The notes under the pieces are model-generated. The model saw only the letters and a program-made list of their open reading frames with translations. It had not been told where the DNA came from and ran no database searches. From contig NZ_BAAAKI010000010.1 in NCBI RefSeq assembly GCF_039527675.1, positions 182,705-246,704 on the forward strand: a DNA stretch of 64,000 nucleotides. The letters run 5' to 3'. This document shows positions 1 to 9,230 of the stretch, piece by piece. The translations under genes and the position numbers were made by a program. Each line of letters starts with the position of its first letter. Position 1 is the stretch's first letter. Source of the DNA: Luteococcus sanguinis. Its GTDB lineage: Bacteria; Actinomycetota; Actinomycetes; Propionibacteriales; Propionibacteriaceae.

Positions 1-1174
1 CGTCCCCGATGGTGGCGACCAGTTGGCGGAGGACGGACGCCCCCTTGGCGTAGCTGATGCCGTCGAAGTTGGCCAGCGCGGAGCGGGCGTCGAGGGCACC
101 GTTGACCGCAACCGGGTGGGTGGACGGTGACTGGTCTGCCACCAGGCCCCAGTCCTTGCGCTTGAGCCCGAAGTCGGTCCACAAGGGGTAGTCGACGTGG
201 TCGGTGCAGACCCGGTGGGCCATGTACTCGGCGAAGCTCTCGTTGAGCCACAGGTCATCCCACCAGCGCATTGTCACCAGGTCGCCGAACCACTGGTGGG
301 CCATCTCGTGCACGATCGTCCCGGCACGATTGGCGCGGTCGGACCAGGTGCTGTCGCCGCGGAACAGGAACTGCTCGCGCAGCACCACGCAGCCAGGATT
401 CTCCATGGCTCCGGCATTGAAGTCGGGCGCGAAGACCTGGTGGTAGGCCCCGAAGGGATAACGGACGCCGAAGAGCTGGTGGTAGGCGTCAAAGGCCTTC
501 CTGGTCACGGTGAGGATGTCGCCGGCGTGAGTCTTCAGCTCGTCGGTCATGGAGGCTCTCGCCAGCGCCGAGAGGGGGATGCCGTCGTGCTCGTCGCAGA
601 CCTCGGCCCAGGGCCCGGCGACGATGGAGACGAAGTAGGTCGACAACGGACGTTCGCTGGTGATGCTCCAGTGCCCTGGTTCCACCGCCGACGAGGTTCC
701 CGTGCCCCGGACGATCCAGTCCTGGGGGGTGAGGATGTCGAACCGGTAGGAGGCCTTGAGGTCGGGCTGGTCGAAGCAGGCGAACCAGCGCGGGGCCGCG
801 TCGAGGAAGCTCATCGCATAGCAGTAGGCGCGCTGGTCGGCCGGGTCGATGTGACGGTGCAGGCCCTCGCCGTCGCTGGACCAGGCCATCACTGCGTCGA
901 CGACCAGCTCATTGCGCAGCTGCAGGGCGTCCAGCTGGATCCGCCCGTCCACCCACGCCTCGGCAGCCACCGGCGCTCCATTCAAGGTGGCGGAGCGTAG
1001 CTCGGTACCTCGGAAGTCACAGAAGGTGCTGGCCCCCGGCGTGCTGCACCCGAAGGTGATGGTGGTTCGTGAGTCGAAGGCCTCGTCGCGGCGCAGGTCC
1101 AGCTCGACGACGACCTGGTCGACGGTCAGCAGTTCTGCGCGTTGGCGCGCCTCTATCAGCAACAAGGAGGGCAT
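1..1174 (-). CDS. pepN: Aminopeptidase N (M1 zinc metallopeptidase), 3' end outside window
   Basis: Cytosolic M1-family aminopeptidase that removes N-terminal residues from peptides. About 391 N-terminal codons are present of a protein that is usually about 850 residues; the rest lies beyond base 1. The substrate-binding GAMEN motif is at residues 255-259, the zinc site HEMAH at 289-293 followed by QWFGDLVTMRWW, and the second zinc ligand Glu in WLNESFAEY at about 312. The later stretch ISYAKGASVLRQL is also typical of PepN. The ATG at 1174 is chosen because the protein then begins MPSLLLIEARQRAELL, as relatives do, 13 bases after the stop of the upstream helicase gene, so the two are probably cotranscribed. 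Family assignment is secure; only the truncation by the window edge is unusual. Confidence 0.95.
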   Translation of the reverse strand, partial: MPSLLLIEARQRAELLTVDQVVVELDLRRDEAFDSRTTITFGCSTPGASTFCDFRGTELRSATLNGAPVAAEAWVDGRIQLDALQLRNELVVDAVMAWSSDGEGLHRHIDPADQRAYCYAMSFLDAAPRWFACFDQPDLKASYRFDILTPQDWIVRGTGTSSAVEPGHWSITSERPLSTYFVSIVAGPWAEVCDEHDGIPLSALARASMTDELKTHAGDILTVTRKAFDAYHQLFGVRYPFGAYHQVFAPDFNAGAMENPGCVVLREQFLFRGDSTWSDRANRAGTIVHEMAHQWFGDLVTMRWWDDLWLNESFAEYMAHRVCTDHVDYPLWTDFGLKRKDWGLVADQSPSTHPVAVNGALDARSALANFDGISYAKGASVLRQLVATIGD

Positions 1175-1187
1175 GCCGACACCGTAG

Positions 1188-3542
1188 TCAAGCCTGTAGC
1201 GCCAGCGCGAAGGGCAGTACCGCTTCGGCCCCAGCCCGGCGCAGTGCGACGGCCGCGACGGTCATCGTCCAGCGTGAGTCGACCAGGTCGTCCACCAGCA
1301 GCACCGGGCCAGCCACCTGCGCGAGCTGGGCGCGCATGCCCGGGCCGGGCTCCAGGCGCCCCCACACTCCGGCCAGTCGGAACGCGGAGTTCCCGCCGGG
1401 CCCCCCAGTGGGGCCACCGTCGACGAGGTCGAGGGTACCGAGATTGACCATCCGCCCCAGCCCGGCGAGACCCTCGGCGAGCGTGGCGACGCGCTGCGGG
1501 TGACTCCGCGACCCGATCGCGGCCACGGCCACCGGACGCTGCTCCCAGTCCCACTCCTTCAGCACGGGGACACAGGCACGCAGCACATCCTCGGGCACCG
1601 GACCGTCCTCGGCCGCCAGCAGTTCACGCAGTCGTTGGCCCATCCCGAGGTCGGTCAGGCGGGCGACGACCCGTCCGGTGGCAGGCCCCTCGGTGATCTT
1701 TCCCTTGACAGGGACACCGAGACGGTCCATCCCGGTCGGCCACATGCCGCGCGGCTCCAGCAGCACACCCGGACGGTCGAGGGCGCTCCGGGCTGCCACG
1801 ACGGCAGCCTCGGGGAGCGACTCGTCATACCAAGGGCCGGCGCAGACATCGCACCGCCCGCAGGGCTTCGCATCCGGGTCGTCCAGGGCCTGCTGCAGGA
1901 ACTGCATCCGGCAGACTTCACCGCGCTCGTAGTCGAGCATCAGTTGTTGCTCCCGCTCCCGCGCTTCGGCGACGCGGGCATAGCGCTCGGCGTCATAGGT
2001 CCACGGCTGGCCTGTGGCGCGCCAGCCGCCCTTGACACGCTCCACGGCACCGTCGACGTCGAGCACCTTGAGCAACAACTCCAGCCGGGTGCGGCGGACG
2101 TCGACGCGGGTTTCGAGGGCGGCGGTGGACAACGCACTGGGTGCCGCGGACAGCGCCGCGATCACGGCGTCGGCCTGGGTCTGGTCGGGCATCGAGGCGG
2201 TGGCAAACCAGCGCCAGATGTCGCGATCTGCGCCGCTGGGCAGCAGCAGGACGTCCGCCCGCGTCTGACCCTGGAGCACGCCATTGACGCGACCGGCGCC
2301 GCGGCCGGCGCGTCCGACGTGCTGGTAGTAGGCGACCGGCGAGCTGGGGGCACCGAGGTGGATGACAAAGCCGAGGTCGGGCTTGTCGAAGCCCATCCCC
2401 AGGGCGGAGGTCGCCACCAGCGCCTTCAGCTCGTTGCGGCGCAGTTGCCCCTCCAACTCCTCGCGTTCGGCAGCATCGGTGCGCCCCGTGTAGGCCTTGA
2501 CGGCGTAGCCGGATTCCACCAGCGCGGCGGCAACGTCCTCGGCGGCTGAGACTGTGAGCGCGTAGATGATCCCGGAGCCGTCGAAGTCGCCCAGGTGGGC
2601 ATTCAGCCAGGCCAGCTGGGTCTCGGCATGGGGCAGTTTCAGCACTCCGAGCCGCAGCGAGTCACGAGCGAGACTGCCGCGGATCGTGAGTACCTCATGC
2701 CCTCCCGCACCACTCGCATCGCGCTGCTCCAGCGTCGCGCGTTGGAGCTGCTCGGCGACGTCCGCGACCACGCGCGAGTTGGCGGTGGCGGTGGTGGCCA
2801 GTACCGGGGTGCCATCCGGCAGGTCGAGCAGCAGGTCCTTGATGCGACGGTAGTCGGGACGGAAGTCGTGGCCCCAGTCGGAGATGCAGTGTGCTTCGTC
2901 GACCACCAGCAAGCCACAGCGCGCGGCGAGGTCGGGCAGCTGTTCGGCGCGGAAGGTGGGGTTGTTGAGCCGCTCGGGGCTGACGAGCAGCACGTCCACC
3001 TCGTCGTTCGCGAGCTGGGCTGCGACCTCGCCCCAGTCGGTCGCATTGGCCGAGTTCATCGTCACGGCACGCACTCCGGCGCGCGCCGCGGCGGCGATCT
3101 GGTCGCGCATCAGGGCGAGCAGCGGGCTGACGATCACCGTCGGACCGGCCCCCTCCGCGCGCCGCAGCGCGGTGGCGACGAAGTAGACCGCCGACTTGCC
3201 CCAGCCCGTCCGCTGGACCACCAGCGCACGCTGGCGACGTTCGACCAGCGCCAGGACGGCCTCCAACTGGCCCTCGTGGAACTCGGCCTCGTCATTGCCC
3301 ACGAGTCGTCGCAGCACGGCCAGTGCGCGCTCCGCCGCCGGCGCGTCACCCGAGGCGGCGAGGGTGGCCTCACTGGGCGAGGCCACCCCCCGTTGCGCTG
3401 CGGGTGCTCGCGGGGGACGAGACGACGAGGCGGACGGCGGTGGCGCCCCCTCGTAGAGGTCTTCGGGCGGCAGGTCCTCCAGCGGGATGGGCTCCCAGTC
3501 GTCGGGGGGCGGCTCGTCGAAGAAGCGCGGCTCGTTGGTCAT
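1188..3542 (-). CDS. RecQ-family DEAH helicase with C-terminal phosphoribosyltransferase-like domain
   Basis: A 784-residue superfamily 2 DNA helicase. An acidic, Pro-rich tail (residues 1-60) precedes the helicase core: Walker A-like QRTGWGKSA at 110-118, DEAH at 215-218 within the RecQ signature DEAHCISDWGHDFRPDYRRI, and helicase C motifs including YYQHVGRAGRG. A four-Cys zinc cluster (CRMQFLQQ, CGRCDVC) lies near 545-570. The last 200 residues are not RecQ-like: they end with VLLVDDLVDSRWT at 747-759, the PRPP-binding loop of type I phosphoribosyltransferases. Actinobacteria are known to have such long RecQ-like proteins; the role of the PRT part is unknown to me. It is upstream of and close to pepN. 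DNA repair or recombination is the likely role, by homology. Confidence 0.9.
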   Translation of the reverse strand: MTNEPRFFDEPPPDDWEPIPLEDLPPEDLYEGAPPPSASSSRPPRAPAAQRGVASPSEATLAASGDAPAAERALAVLRRLVGNDEAEFHEGQLEAVLALVERRQRALVVQRTGWGKSAVYFVATALRRAEGAGPTVIVSPLLALMRDQIAAAARAGVRAVTMNSANATDWGEVAAQLANDEVDVLLVSPERLNNPTFRAEQLPDLAARCGLLVVDEAHCISDWGHDFRPDYRRIKDLLLDLPDGTPVLATTATANSRVVADVAEQLQRATLEQRDASGAGGHEVLTIRGSLARDSLRLGVLKLPHAETQLAWLNAHLGDFDGSGIIYALTVSAAEDVAAALVESGYAVKAYTGRTDAAEREELEGQLRRNELKALVATSALGMGFDKPDLGFVIHLGAPSSPVAYYQHVGRAGRGAGRVNGVLQGQTRADVLLLPSGADRDIWRWFATASMPDQTQADAVIAALSAAPSALSTAALETRVDVRRTRLELLLKVLDVDGAVERVKGGWRATGQPWTYDAERYARVAEAREREQQLMLDYERGEVCRMQFLQQALDDPDAKPCGRCDVCAGPWYDESLPEAAVVAARSALDRPGVLLEPRGMWPTGMDRLGVPVKGKITEGPATGRVVARLTDLGMGQRLRELLAAEDGPVPEDVLRACVPVLKEWDWEQRPVAVAAIGSRSHPQRVATLAEGLAGLGRMVNLGTLDLVDGGPTGGPGGNSAFRLAGVWGRLEPGPGMRAQLAQVAGPVLLVDDLVDSRWTMTVAAVALRRAGAEAVLPFALALQA

Positions 3543-3589
3543 GTCTTCAACCTAGGTGCCCCGTCTGACAGTTCTCACGTGCGAACCTT

Positions 3590-3613
3590 GTTGGTCAACT
3601 CGACCAGGCCAAC
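3590..3613. promoter_or_regulatory. Candidate operator of the toxin-antitoxin pair
   Basis: Nested inverted repeat GTTGGTC-AACTC-GACC with the outer arm CCAAC, ending 13 bases before the antitoxin ATG. Antitoxins of this class usually bind palindromes over their own promoter, so this is a reasonable autoregulatory site. This is inference from position and symmetry only. Confidence 0.35.
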
Positions 3614-3626
3614 CTAGACTTGGAAG

Positions 3627-3848
3627 ATGACGACCATCACCGTCCAGGCAGCGAAGACGCACCTGTCCCGTCTCCTGCAACGGGTCGAGGCTGGGGAGGA
3701 GGTGGTCATCGCGCGCGGACGCAACCCGGTCGCACGTCTGGTGCCGGTAGATGGGCGCTCGCCCCGTCGCTTCGGCATCATGTGCTTCACCGTCCCGGAC
3801 GACTTCGACGACGCCCTGCCCGACGACGAAGTGGCAGCATGGGAATGA
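3627..3848 (+). CDS. Antitoxin, Phd/YefM-like
   Basis: A 73-residue protein beginning MTTITVQAAKTHLSRLLQRV, followed by EAGEEVVIARGRNPVARLVP. This is the conserved N-terminal dimerisation and DNA-binding fold of Phd/YefM antitoxins; the acidic C-terminus (DDFDDALPDDEVAAWE) would neutralise the toxin. Its TGA overlaps the ATG of the PIN-domain toxin gene by four bases, the normal translational coupling of such pairs. It should repress its own promoter, and a nested inverted repeat lies just upstream. It is transcribed divergently from the helicase gene. Confidence 0.88.
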   Translation: MTTITVQAAKTHLSRLLQRVEAGEEVVIARGRNPVARLVPVDGRSPRRFGIMCFTVPDDFDDALPDDEVAAWE

Positions 3849-4234
3849 AGTACCTCGTGGACACTCACGTATTCCTGTGGCTGGTGGGATCTCCCGACAA
3901 GGTCCCCGAAACCACCCACGCCGCACTCGCCGATCCAGACAACGAACTCTTGGTGTCAGCAGTCAGTGCCATGGAGGTGGCAACCAAGACACGTCTGGGC
4001 AAGTTGCCTGACTCAGGGTTGCTGGCCACCTGGGAGCGCCGGGTGGTGGAGATCGGGGCAACCGACTTGCCACTGGCCACCGCGGCCGCGCTCACCGCCG
4101 GCACGATGGCCTGGGAGCATCGGGATCCGTTCGACCGACTCCTTGCCGCGCAGGCGATCCACGAGGCTGCCGTCTTCGTCACCGTCGACCGAGCCTTCGC
4201 CCACCTGTCCGCGCCACAGGTCCTCACCTGGTGA
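3845..4234 (+). CDS. Type II toxin, PIN-domain ribonuclease (VapC-like)
   Basis: A 129-residue PIN-domain protein, predicted to be a Mg-dependent endoribonuclease that cuts RNA when the antitoxin is lost. The acidic residues of the PIN active site are visible: Asp in MKYLVDTHVFLWL, Glu in VSAMEVATK, Asp in EHRDPFDRLL and Asp in VTVDRAFAHL. The start at 3845 gives the usual MKYLVDTHVFLW beginning and a four-base overlap with the antitoxin; an ATG two codons earlier (3839) is possible. The combination of Phd-like antitoxin and PIN toxin is common. No mobile element borders it, although such pairs are often acquired horizontally. Confidence 0.9.
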   Translation: MKYLVDTHVFLWLVGSPDKVPETTHAALADPDNELLVSAVSAMEVATKTRLGKLPDSGLLATWERRVVEIGATDLPLATAAALTAGTMAWEHRDPFDRLLAAQAIHEAAVFVTVDRAFAHLSAPQVLTW

Positions 4235-4249
4235 TCCCCAGCACGGACC

Positions 4250-4286
4250 GAGCCCGAAACCACCAGGGTCGGTGATTTTCGGGCCC
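4250..4286. terminator. Hairpin between convergent toxin and pntB genes
   Basis: Inverted repeat with arms GAGCCCGAAA-CACC and GGTG-TTTTCGGGCCC flanking a short loop, lying between the toxin stop and the pntB stop. It can serve as a bidirectional transcription terminator. There is no long U tract, as is common in high-GC actinobacteria. Confidence 0.6.
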
Positions 4287-4303
4287 AGTCGTGGCGAGGG
4301 GCC

Positions 4304-5713
4304 TCAGGGCTGGGCGGGCAGCGCCGCCGGGAGCGCCGCGAGGATCGCCTGGACGCTCGCCTTGGCGTCCCCGAAGCACATCGAGGAGTTCTCGTTGAAG
4401 AACAGCGGGTTCTGCACCCCGGCGTAGCCCGCGCTCATGGACCGCTTGAACACGACCACCCGTCCGGCCTCCCAGACGTGCAGCACGGGCATCCCGGAAA
4501 TGGGGGAACCGGGTTGCATCGCGGCCGGGTTCACCGTGTCGTTGGCGCCGATCACCAGCACCACGTCGGTGTCGGCGAAGTCGTCGTTGATCTCGTCCAT
4601 CTCGAGCACGATGTCGTAGGGCACATGCGCCTCGGCCAGCAGGACGTTCATGTGCCCGGGCAGGCGTCCGGCGACCGGGTGGATCGCAAAGCGCACCCTG
4701 ACCCCGGCGTCGGTCAGGCGCTGGGTCAGCTCGGCCACCGGGTACTGGGCCTGCGCGACGGCCATGCCGTAGCCGGGGGCGATGATGACGCTCGTCGCGT
4801 CGGCGCACAGCTGGGCGACCTCGCCCGGCTTCAGCTCGGTGTAGTCCCCCATCTCGGTCTCGGCAGGGCCGGAGGTGTCGTCCCCGAAGCCGCCCAGGAT
4901 GACCGAGACGAACGACCGGTTCATCGCCTTGCACATGATGTAACTCAGGATCGCGCCGGAGGCACCGACGAGCGCACCGGTGACGATGAGCACCGTCATG
5001 TTCAGCATGAAGCCGCTGAAGGCCGCCGCCCAGCCCGAGTAGGAGTTCAGCATCGAGATCACCACGGGCATGTCGGCGCCACCGATCGCAGCGACCAGAT
5101 GGATGCCCAGCAGCATCGAGACGATCGCCAGGAAGACCAACGGCACCAGGCTGTGGCTGGAGGTGAACCACAGGCCCAGGACGACGACCAGCGCCAGCGC
5201 TCCCAGGTTGAGCCAGTTGCGCAACGGCAGGGTCAACGGCTTGGACGCGAATCGTCCGTTCAGCTTGCCCCAGGCGACGATCGAGCCGGTGAAGGTGACG
5301 GCACCGATGAAGACGCCGATCCACACCTCGGTGAGGTGGAAGGTGTTGGCGTGCCGGTCATCCAGGAAGGAGTTGAAGCCCACCAGCACGGCGGCCATGC
5401 CGACGAAGCTGTGCAGCAGGGCGATCAGCTCGGGCATCCCGGTCATCTCGACGGTGCGTGCGCGCCAGATGCCGATCGCGGCACCGATCGCCAGCGCCGC
5501 GTAGAGCATCACGGCCGAGGCGGGTTGGATGTGGTGCTCGGTGATGTCGGTGTAGGCGATCGCGAAGTTCGTCGCGATGACGGCCATCGCCATCCCGAGC
5601 ATGCCGAAGGCGTTGCCGCGCTTGGCGGTCTCGTGCTTGCTCAACCCGGCCAGGGCGAGGATGAACAGCAGGCCCGACACGATGTAGGTCGCGTCGATGA
5701 AGTTCTGCAGCAT
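4304..5713 (-). CDS. pntB: NAD(P) transhydrogenase subunit beta
   Basis: A 469-residue membrane subunit of the proton-translocating transhydrogenase, which uses the proton motive force to transfer hydride from NADH to NADP+. It begins with several membrane helices (MLQNFIDATYIVSGLLFILAL and following) and ends in the NADP(H)-binding dIII domain, with APGYGMAVAQAQYPV, IHPVAGRLPGHMNVLLAEA and VIGANDTVNPAA all visible. The ATG is only three bases after the pntA stop, so the genes are cotranscribed and probably translationally coupled. Length and motifs match the E. coli type. A convergent hairpin follows the gene. Confidence 0.96.
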   Translation of the reverse strand: MLQNFIDATYIVSGLLFILALAGLSKHETAKRGNAFGMLGMAMAVIATNFAIAYTDITEHHIQPASAVMLYAALAIGAAIGIWRARTVEMTGMPELIALLHSFVGMAAVLVGFNSFLDDRHANTFHLTEVWIGVFIGAVTFTGSIVAWGKLNGRFASKPLTLPLRNWLNLGALALVVVLGLWFTSSHSLVPLVFLAIVSMLLGIHLVAAIGGADMPVVISMLNSYSGWAAAFSGFMLNMTVLIVTGALVGASGAILSYIMCKAMNRSFVSVILGGFGDDTSGPAETEMGDYTELKPGEVAQLCADATSVIIAPGYGMAVAQAQYPVAELTQRLTDAGVRVRFAIHPVAGRLPGHMNVLLAEAHVPYDIVLEMDEINDDFADTDVVLVIGANDTVNPAAMQPGSPISGMPVLHVWEAGRVVVFKRSMSAGYAGVQNPLFFNENSSMCFGDAKASVQAILAALPAALPAQP

Positions 5714-5716
5714 GGC

Positions 5717-7281
5717 TCAGCCCTTCCGGAACATGGTGAGCATCCGGTGGGTCACGGTGAACCCGCCGAAGATGTTGATGGACGCGAGCAGCACCGCCAA
5801 GAAGGCGATCACCTTCACAGCGATGTTGTCGCTGGCCAGCTGCGTCATGGCGCCGACGATGATGATGCCGCTGACCGCATTGGTGACGCTCATCAGCGGT
5901 GTGTGGAGGGCGTGGGTGACATTCCAGACGACGTAGTAGCCGACCACGACCGCCAGCGCAAACACGCCGAACAGCCGGACGAAGCTGACGGGCGAGACGG
6001 TCAGCAGCGCGATCAGCGCGCAGGCCAGGGCGCCGACGACGACCACCTGGAACCACCACGGACGCGGTGCCTTCGGAGCCGCCGCGGCGACATCGGTGGA
6101 AGCCGCCTTGGCGGCGGTCGCTGCAGCCGGGNNNNNNNNNNNNNNNNNNNNNCCGAGACCTGGATCGGCGGCGGCGGGAAGGTCACCTCACCGTCCTTGA
6201 CGATCGTCATCTGGCGCACGACCTCGTCGTCGAAGTCGACGACCAGCTGCCCATCCTTCGCGGGGGTGACCAGCTTCATCGCGTTGACCAGGTTGGTGCC
6301 GTAGAGCTGGGAGCTCTGCCCGGGCAGCCGGGACGCGAGGTCGGTGTAGCCGATGATCGTCACGCCGTTGTCGGTGACGGTCTTCTCCCCCGGAACGGTC
6401 AGTTCACAGTTGCCACCACCGAGCGCGGCCAGGTCGACGATGACCGAGCCATTCTTCATGGCGGCGACCATCTCGCGGGTGATGAGCTTCGGGGACGGAC
6501 GCCCCGGGATCGCCGCGGTGGTGACGATGATGTCCATCTCGGGGGCCTGCTCGGCGTACAGCTCGGCGGCGCGGGTTGCGTAGTCGTCGCTGACCTCCTT
6601 CGCGTAGCCATCGGTGGAGACCGCCTGGCCCGCACCCTTCACGTGCAGGAAGGTGGCGCCCATGCTCTCCACCTGCTCGGCCGTCTCGGGGCGGACGTCG
6701 GTGGCGTAGACCTGCGCGCCCATCGAGTTCGCGGCGCCGATGGCGGCCAGACCGGCGACGCCGGTACCGATCACCAACACCTTGGCCGGGGGAACCTTGC
6801 CGGCGGCGGTCACCTGGCCGGTGAAGAAACGTCCGAAGACGTGTGCGGCCTCGACCACGGCGCGGTAGCCGGAGATGTTGGCCATGGAACTCAGCGCGTC
6901 CAGCGCCTGCGCGCGGCTGGTGCGCGGCACCATGTCCATGCTGAGGGCGGTGACGCGCTGCGCGGCCAGCTTCTCCAGCAGGTCAGGTCGCTGGCGCGGG
7001 TAGCAGAAGGTGACCAGGGTGGCGCCGGGACGAAGGCTCGTGACCTGCTCATCGGTGGGGGGATTCACGCCGAAGACGATGTCGCTGGCCCAGGCCGCGG
7101 CGGTGTCGACGACCTGGGCCCCTGCCTGTTCGAAGGCCGCATCCGTCGCGGCCGACCGCTCACCGGCTCCGTGCTCGACGACGACGTCGTAGCCCAGGCC
7201 CACCAACTGGCCCACCGTTCGCGGGGTGGCCGCGACCCGGTTCTCACCGGGGACGACCTCTCGGGGGATGCCAATTCTCAT
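5717..7281 (-). CDS. pntA: NAD(P) transhydrogenase subunit alpha, single-chain form, split by an assembly gap
   Basis: The N-terminal part (6153-7281) is the NAD(H)-binding dI domain: it starts MRIGIPREVVPGENRVAATP, contains the Rossmann loop VIGTGVAGLAAIGAA and ends GEVTFPPPPIQVS. After 21 Ns, an Ala/Pro-rich linker (TAAKAASTDVAAAAPKAP) leads to four membrane helices with VVGYYVVWNVTHALHTPLMS and ends at 5717. This order is the fused E. coli-type PntA of about 510 residues rather than separate alpha-1 and alpha-2 genes. The two halves lie in different reading frames across the gap, which is most simply explained by a wrong gap length. An upstream GTG at 7299 is less likely than the ATG at 7281, which matches relatives. 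Confidence 0.9.
6132..6152. other. Assembly gap (21 Ns)
   Basis: Twenty-one undetermined bases within pntA, between the dI domain and the Ala/Pro-rich linker. The linker DNA is GC-rich and repetitive, which probably caused the sequencing failure. The frame differs on either side. Confidence 0.99.
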
Positions 7282-7386
7282 GCCGCCGAGCCTAACCACG
7301 CCGAATTGCCCACCTCCGACCGGGGTGGGTGAAGAATTCCTGCGGTGACCAAGGCGTGGAACGGTGCGTGCCCGCGCCCCTGGTCC

Positions 7387-9138
7387 TCACTGCACGCGCA
7401 GCGTCCAGGGCAGGGCCAGCACGCCGCGGTAGTCCAGCCCGGACCACGAGACCAGCCGCCCGAACAGTTCCTCCAAGGTGCCGGTTGTTGCCCCGGCGAC
7501 GGCCCCTGGGAGAGTCGTCGGAATGGCCATCGAGGGGGCACCGACCGATTCGGACGACTCAGCCGGGCGAAGACGTTCGAGCATGCCGGGCATCGCGGCG
7601 GCGGTGACGTGCACCCTGTCACGTCCGATGCCTGCCAGGGCGCAGGCGCGGTTGATGGCCAGGTCCATGCCGCCGAGGTGGTCGACCAGGCCGAGGCGGT
7701 GGGCGTCGCGGCCGGTCCACACCCGCCCCCGGGCCAGCGACTCGAGGTGGTCGTAGGCCATGGCGCGATCCGCGGCGGCCTTGCGGGTGAACTCGTCGTA
7801 GACGCGGTCCAGCCAGGCGTCCAGCACCTGCCACTGCTCGTCGGTGAAGGGCTCGTCGCCTTGCATCAGCTGGGCCCGACCGCCGGAGGTGATCGCCTCG
7901 TGGCGCAGGTTGAGCTTCTCGAACAGGCCCTTGGTCACGACCTTGCCGCCGAAGACGCCGATAGATCCGGTCAGGGTCGCCGGGAGCGCACAGATCTCGT
8001 CCGCAGCCATGGCGCAGTAGTAGCCACCGGACGCGGCCAGATCACCCATCGACACCACGACCGGGATCCCGGCCTCGCGCACCTGGTGGACGGCCCGCCA
8101 GACCATGTCGGAGGCGACCGCCGATCCGCCGGGTGAGTCGATGCGAAAGACGACCGCGCGCACCTTGTCGTCCCGGGTGGCGGAGCGGAGCTGTTCGCAC
8201 ACGACGTCCGATCCGGTCTCGGGCTGGCCGGTGCCCGGCGGACGTCCACGGCCGGTGACGATGCCACCGTGCAGGCTGACCACCGAGATCTTGTCGCGGC
8301 GCCGGTCGGTCACCTGGTTGACGACGTCCTTGGCGCGGTGGCCGTGCCAACGGTGCACGAAGCGCAGGTCGGTGGCATCGGCCTTCCACTGCTCCAGCAG
8401 GTGGGCCACGGCCTGGTCGCGGTAGCCGACGGCGTCGACGAGCCCGGCGTCCTTGGCCTGCTCGGGGGTCAGCGGGGACGTGTTCACGGCGTCCCAGACG
8501 CGCTGCACCTCCAGCCCGCGGCGCTCGGCGACCCCCTCTACCAGGTCGTCCATGATCGAGTTCGCGATGGTCTGCATCATCTCGCGGTTCGGTTGCGTGA
8601 TCTCGTGGCCCGCAAACTGTTCGGCGGCCGACTTGTACTCGTGGCGGCGCGACAATTGCGGGTCGAGCCCCGCCTTCTCCAACAGCCCGCGCAGCAGGGT
8701 GATCCCAAGATGGACACCTCCGATGCCCAACTGGCCCGACGGCTGCAGCCAGATCTCCTGGCAGAAGCTCGCGAGCTTGTAGGCGGCCAGGTCGCTGTCG
8801 AGTTCACCGAAGCCCTCCGACCAGGCCAGCGTGGGCTTGTGCTCGCCGAAGGCGGCGATGGCGCCGCCCAGTTCCTCGGCCTGGGCGATGCTCAGCGGCA
8901 CTGTTCCGGCGTGGACGAACAGACCGACCACCGCGTCGTCGGTGGCACCGGCGCGCAGGCCCTCCCGCAGGGAGCGCATGGTGGGGGCGTTCATCGCGCG
9001 CAGCGCGGCCAGTGGGTTGTCGGGCGGGGTGGTCAGCACCCCGCGCGCCAGGTCGATCTCCAGCACGACCGTGTCGCCCAGTGGGCGTCCCGGGATGGAG
9101 AAGGGGAGGCGCTTGACCAGCATCGACGCAATGTCCAT
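7387..9138 (-). CDS. sppA: Signal peptide peptidase SppA (S49 peptidase, 67 kDa type)
   Basis: A 583-residue protein with two tandem S49 domains, as in the long protease IV form. Members cleave residual signal peptides in the membrane. The general-base lysine is in the first half (LAAYKLASF, Lys121) and the nucleophile in the second (DLAASGGYYCAMAADEI, Ser370), the expected split catalytic dyad. No clear N-terminal membrane anchor is seen: the chain begins MDIASMLVKRLPFSIPGRP, so membrane association may be peripheral or the start may need checking. It lies 105 bases upstream of pntA on the same strand and is divergent from the pseudouridine synthase gene. Confidence 0.93.
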   Translation of the reverse strand: MDIASMLVKRLPFSIPGRPLGDTVVLEIDLARGVLTTPPDNPLAALRAMNAPTMRSLREGLRAGATDDAVVGLFVHAGTVPLSIAQAEELGGAIAAFGEHKPTLAWSEGFGELDSDLAAYKLASFCQEIWLQPSGQLGIGGVHLGITLLRGLLEKAGLDPQLSRRHEYKSAAEQFAGHEITQPNREMMQTIANSIMDDLVEGVAERRGLEVQRVWDAVNTSPLTPEQAKDAGLVDAVGYRDQAVAHLLEQWKADATDLRFVHRWHGHRAKDVVNQVTDRRRDKISVVSLHGGIVTGRGRPPGTGQPETGSDVVCEQLRSATRDDKVRAVVFRIDSPGGSAVASDMVWRAVHQVREAGIPVVVSMGDLAASGGYYCAMAADEICALPATLTGSIGVFGGKVVTKGLFEKLNLRHEAITSGGRAQLMQGDEPFTDEQWQVLDAWLDRVYDEFTRKAAADRAMAYDHLESLARGRVWTGRDAHRLGLVDHLGGMDLAINRACALAGIGRDRVHVTAAAMPGMLERLRPAESSESVGAPSMAIPTTLPGAVAGATTGTLEELFGRLVSWSGLDYRGVLALPWTLRVQ

Positions 9139-9230
9139 GCCCCCACGCTAGGTGCGCCGGGCAAGCCTTCGGACGGTCATCGCTCAGGGCTGACAAGTGC
9201 TCATGGGACGGGCCGATTAGGCTTCCGGCC

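Noticed and set aside
4478..6304. Long open frame on the plus strand opposite pntA/pntB
   Set aside because: Gly/His/Arg/Gln-rich antisense product without domain structure; pntA/pntB on the other strand are conserved.
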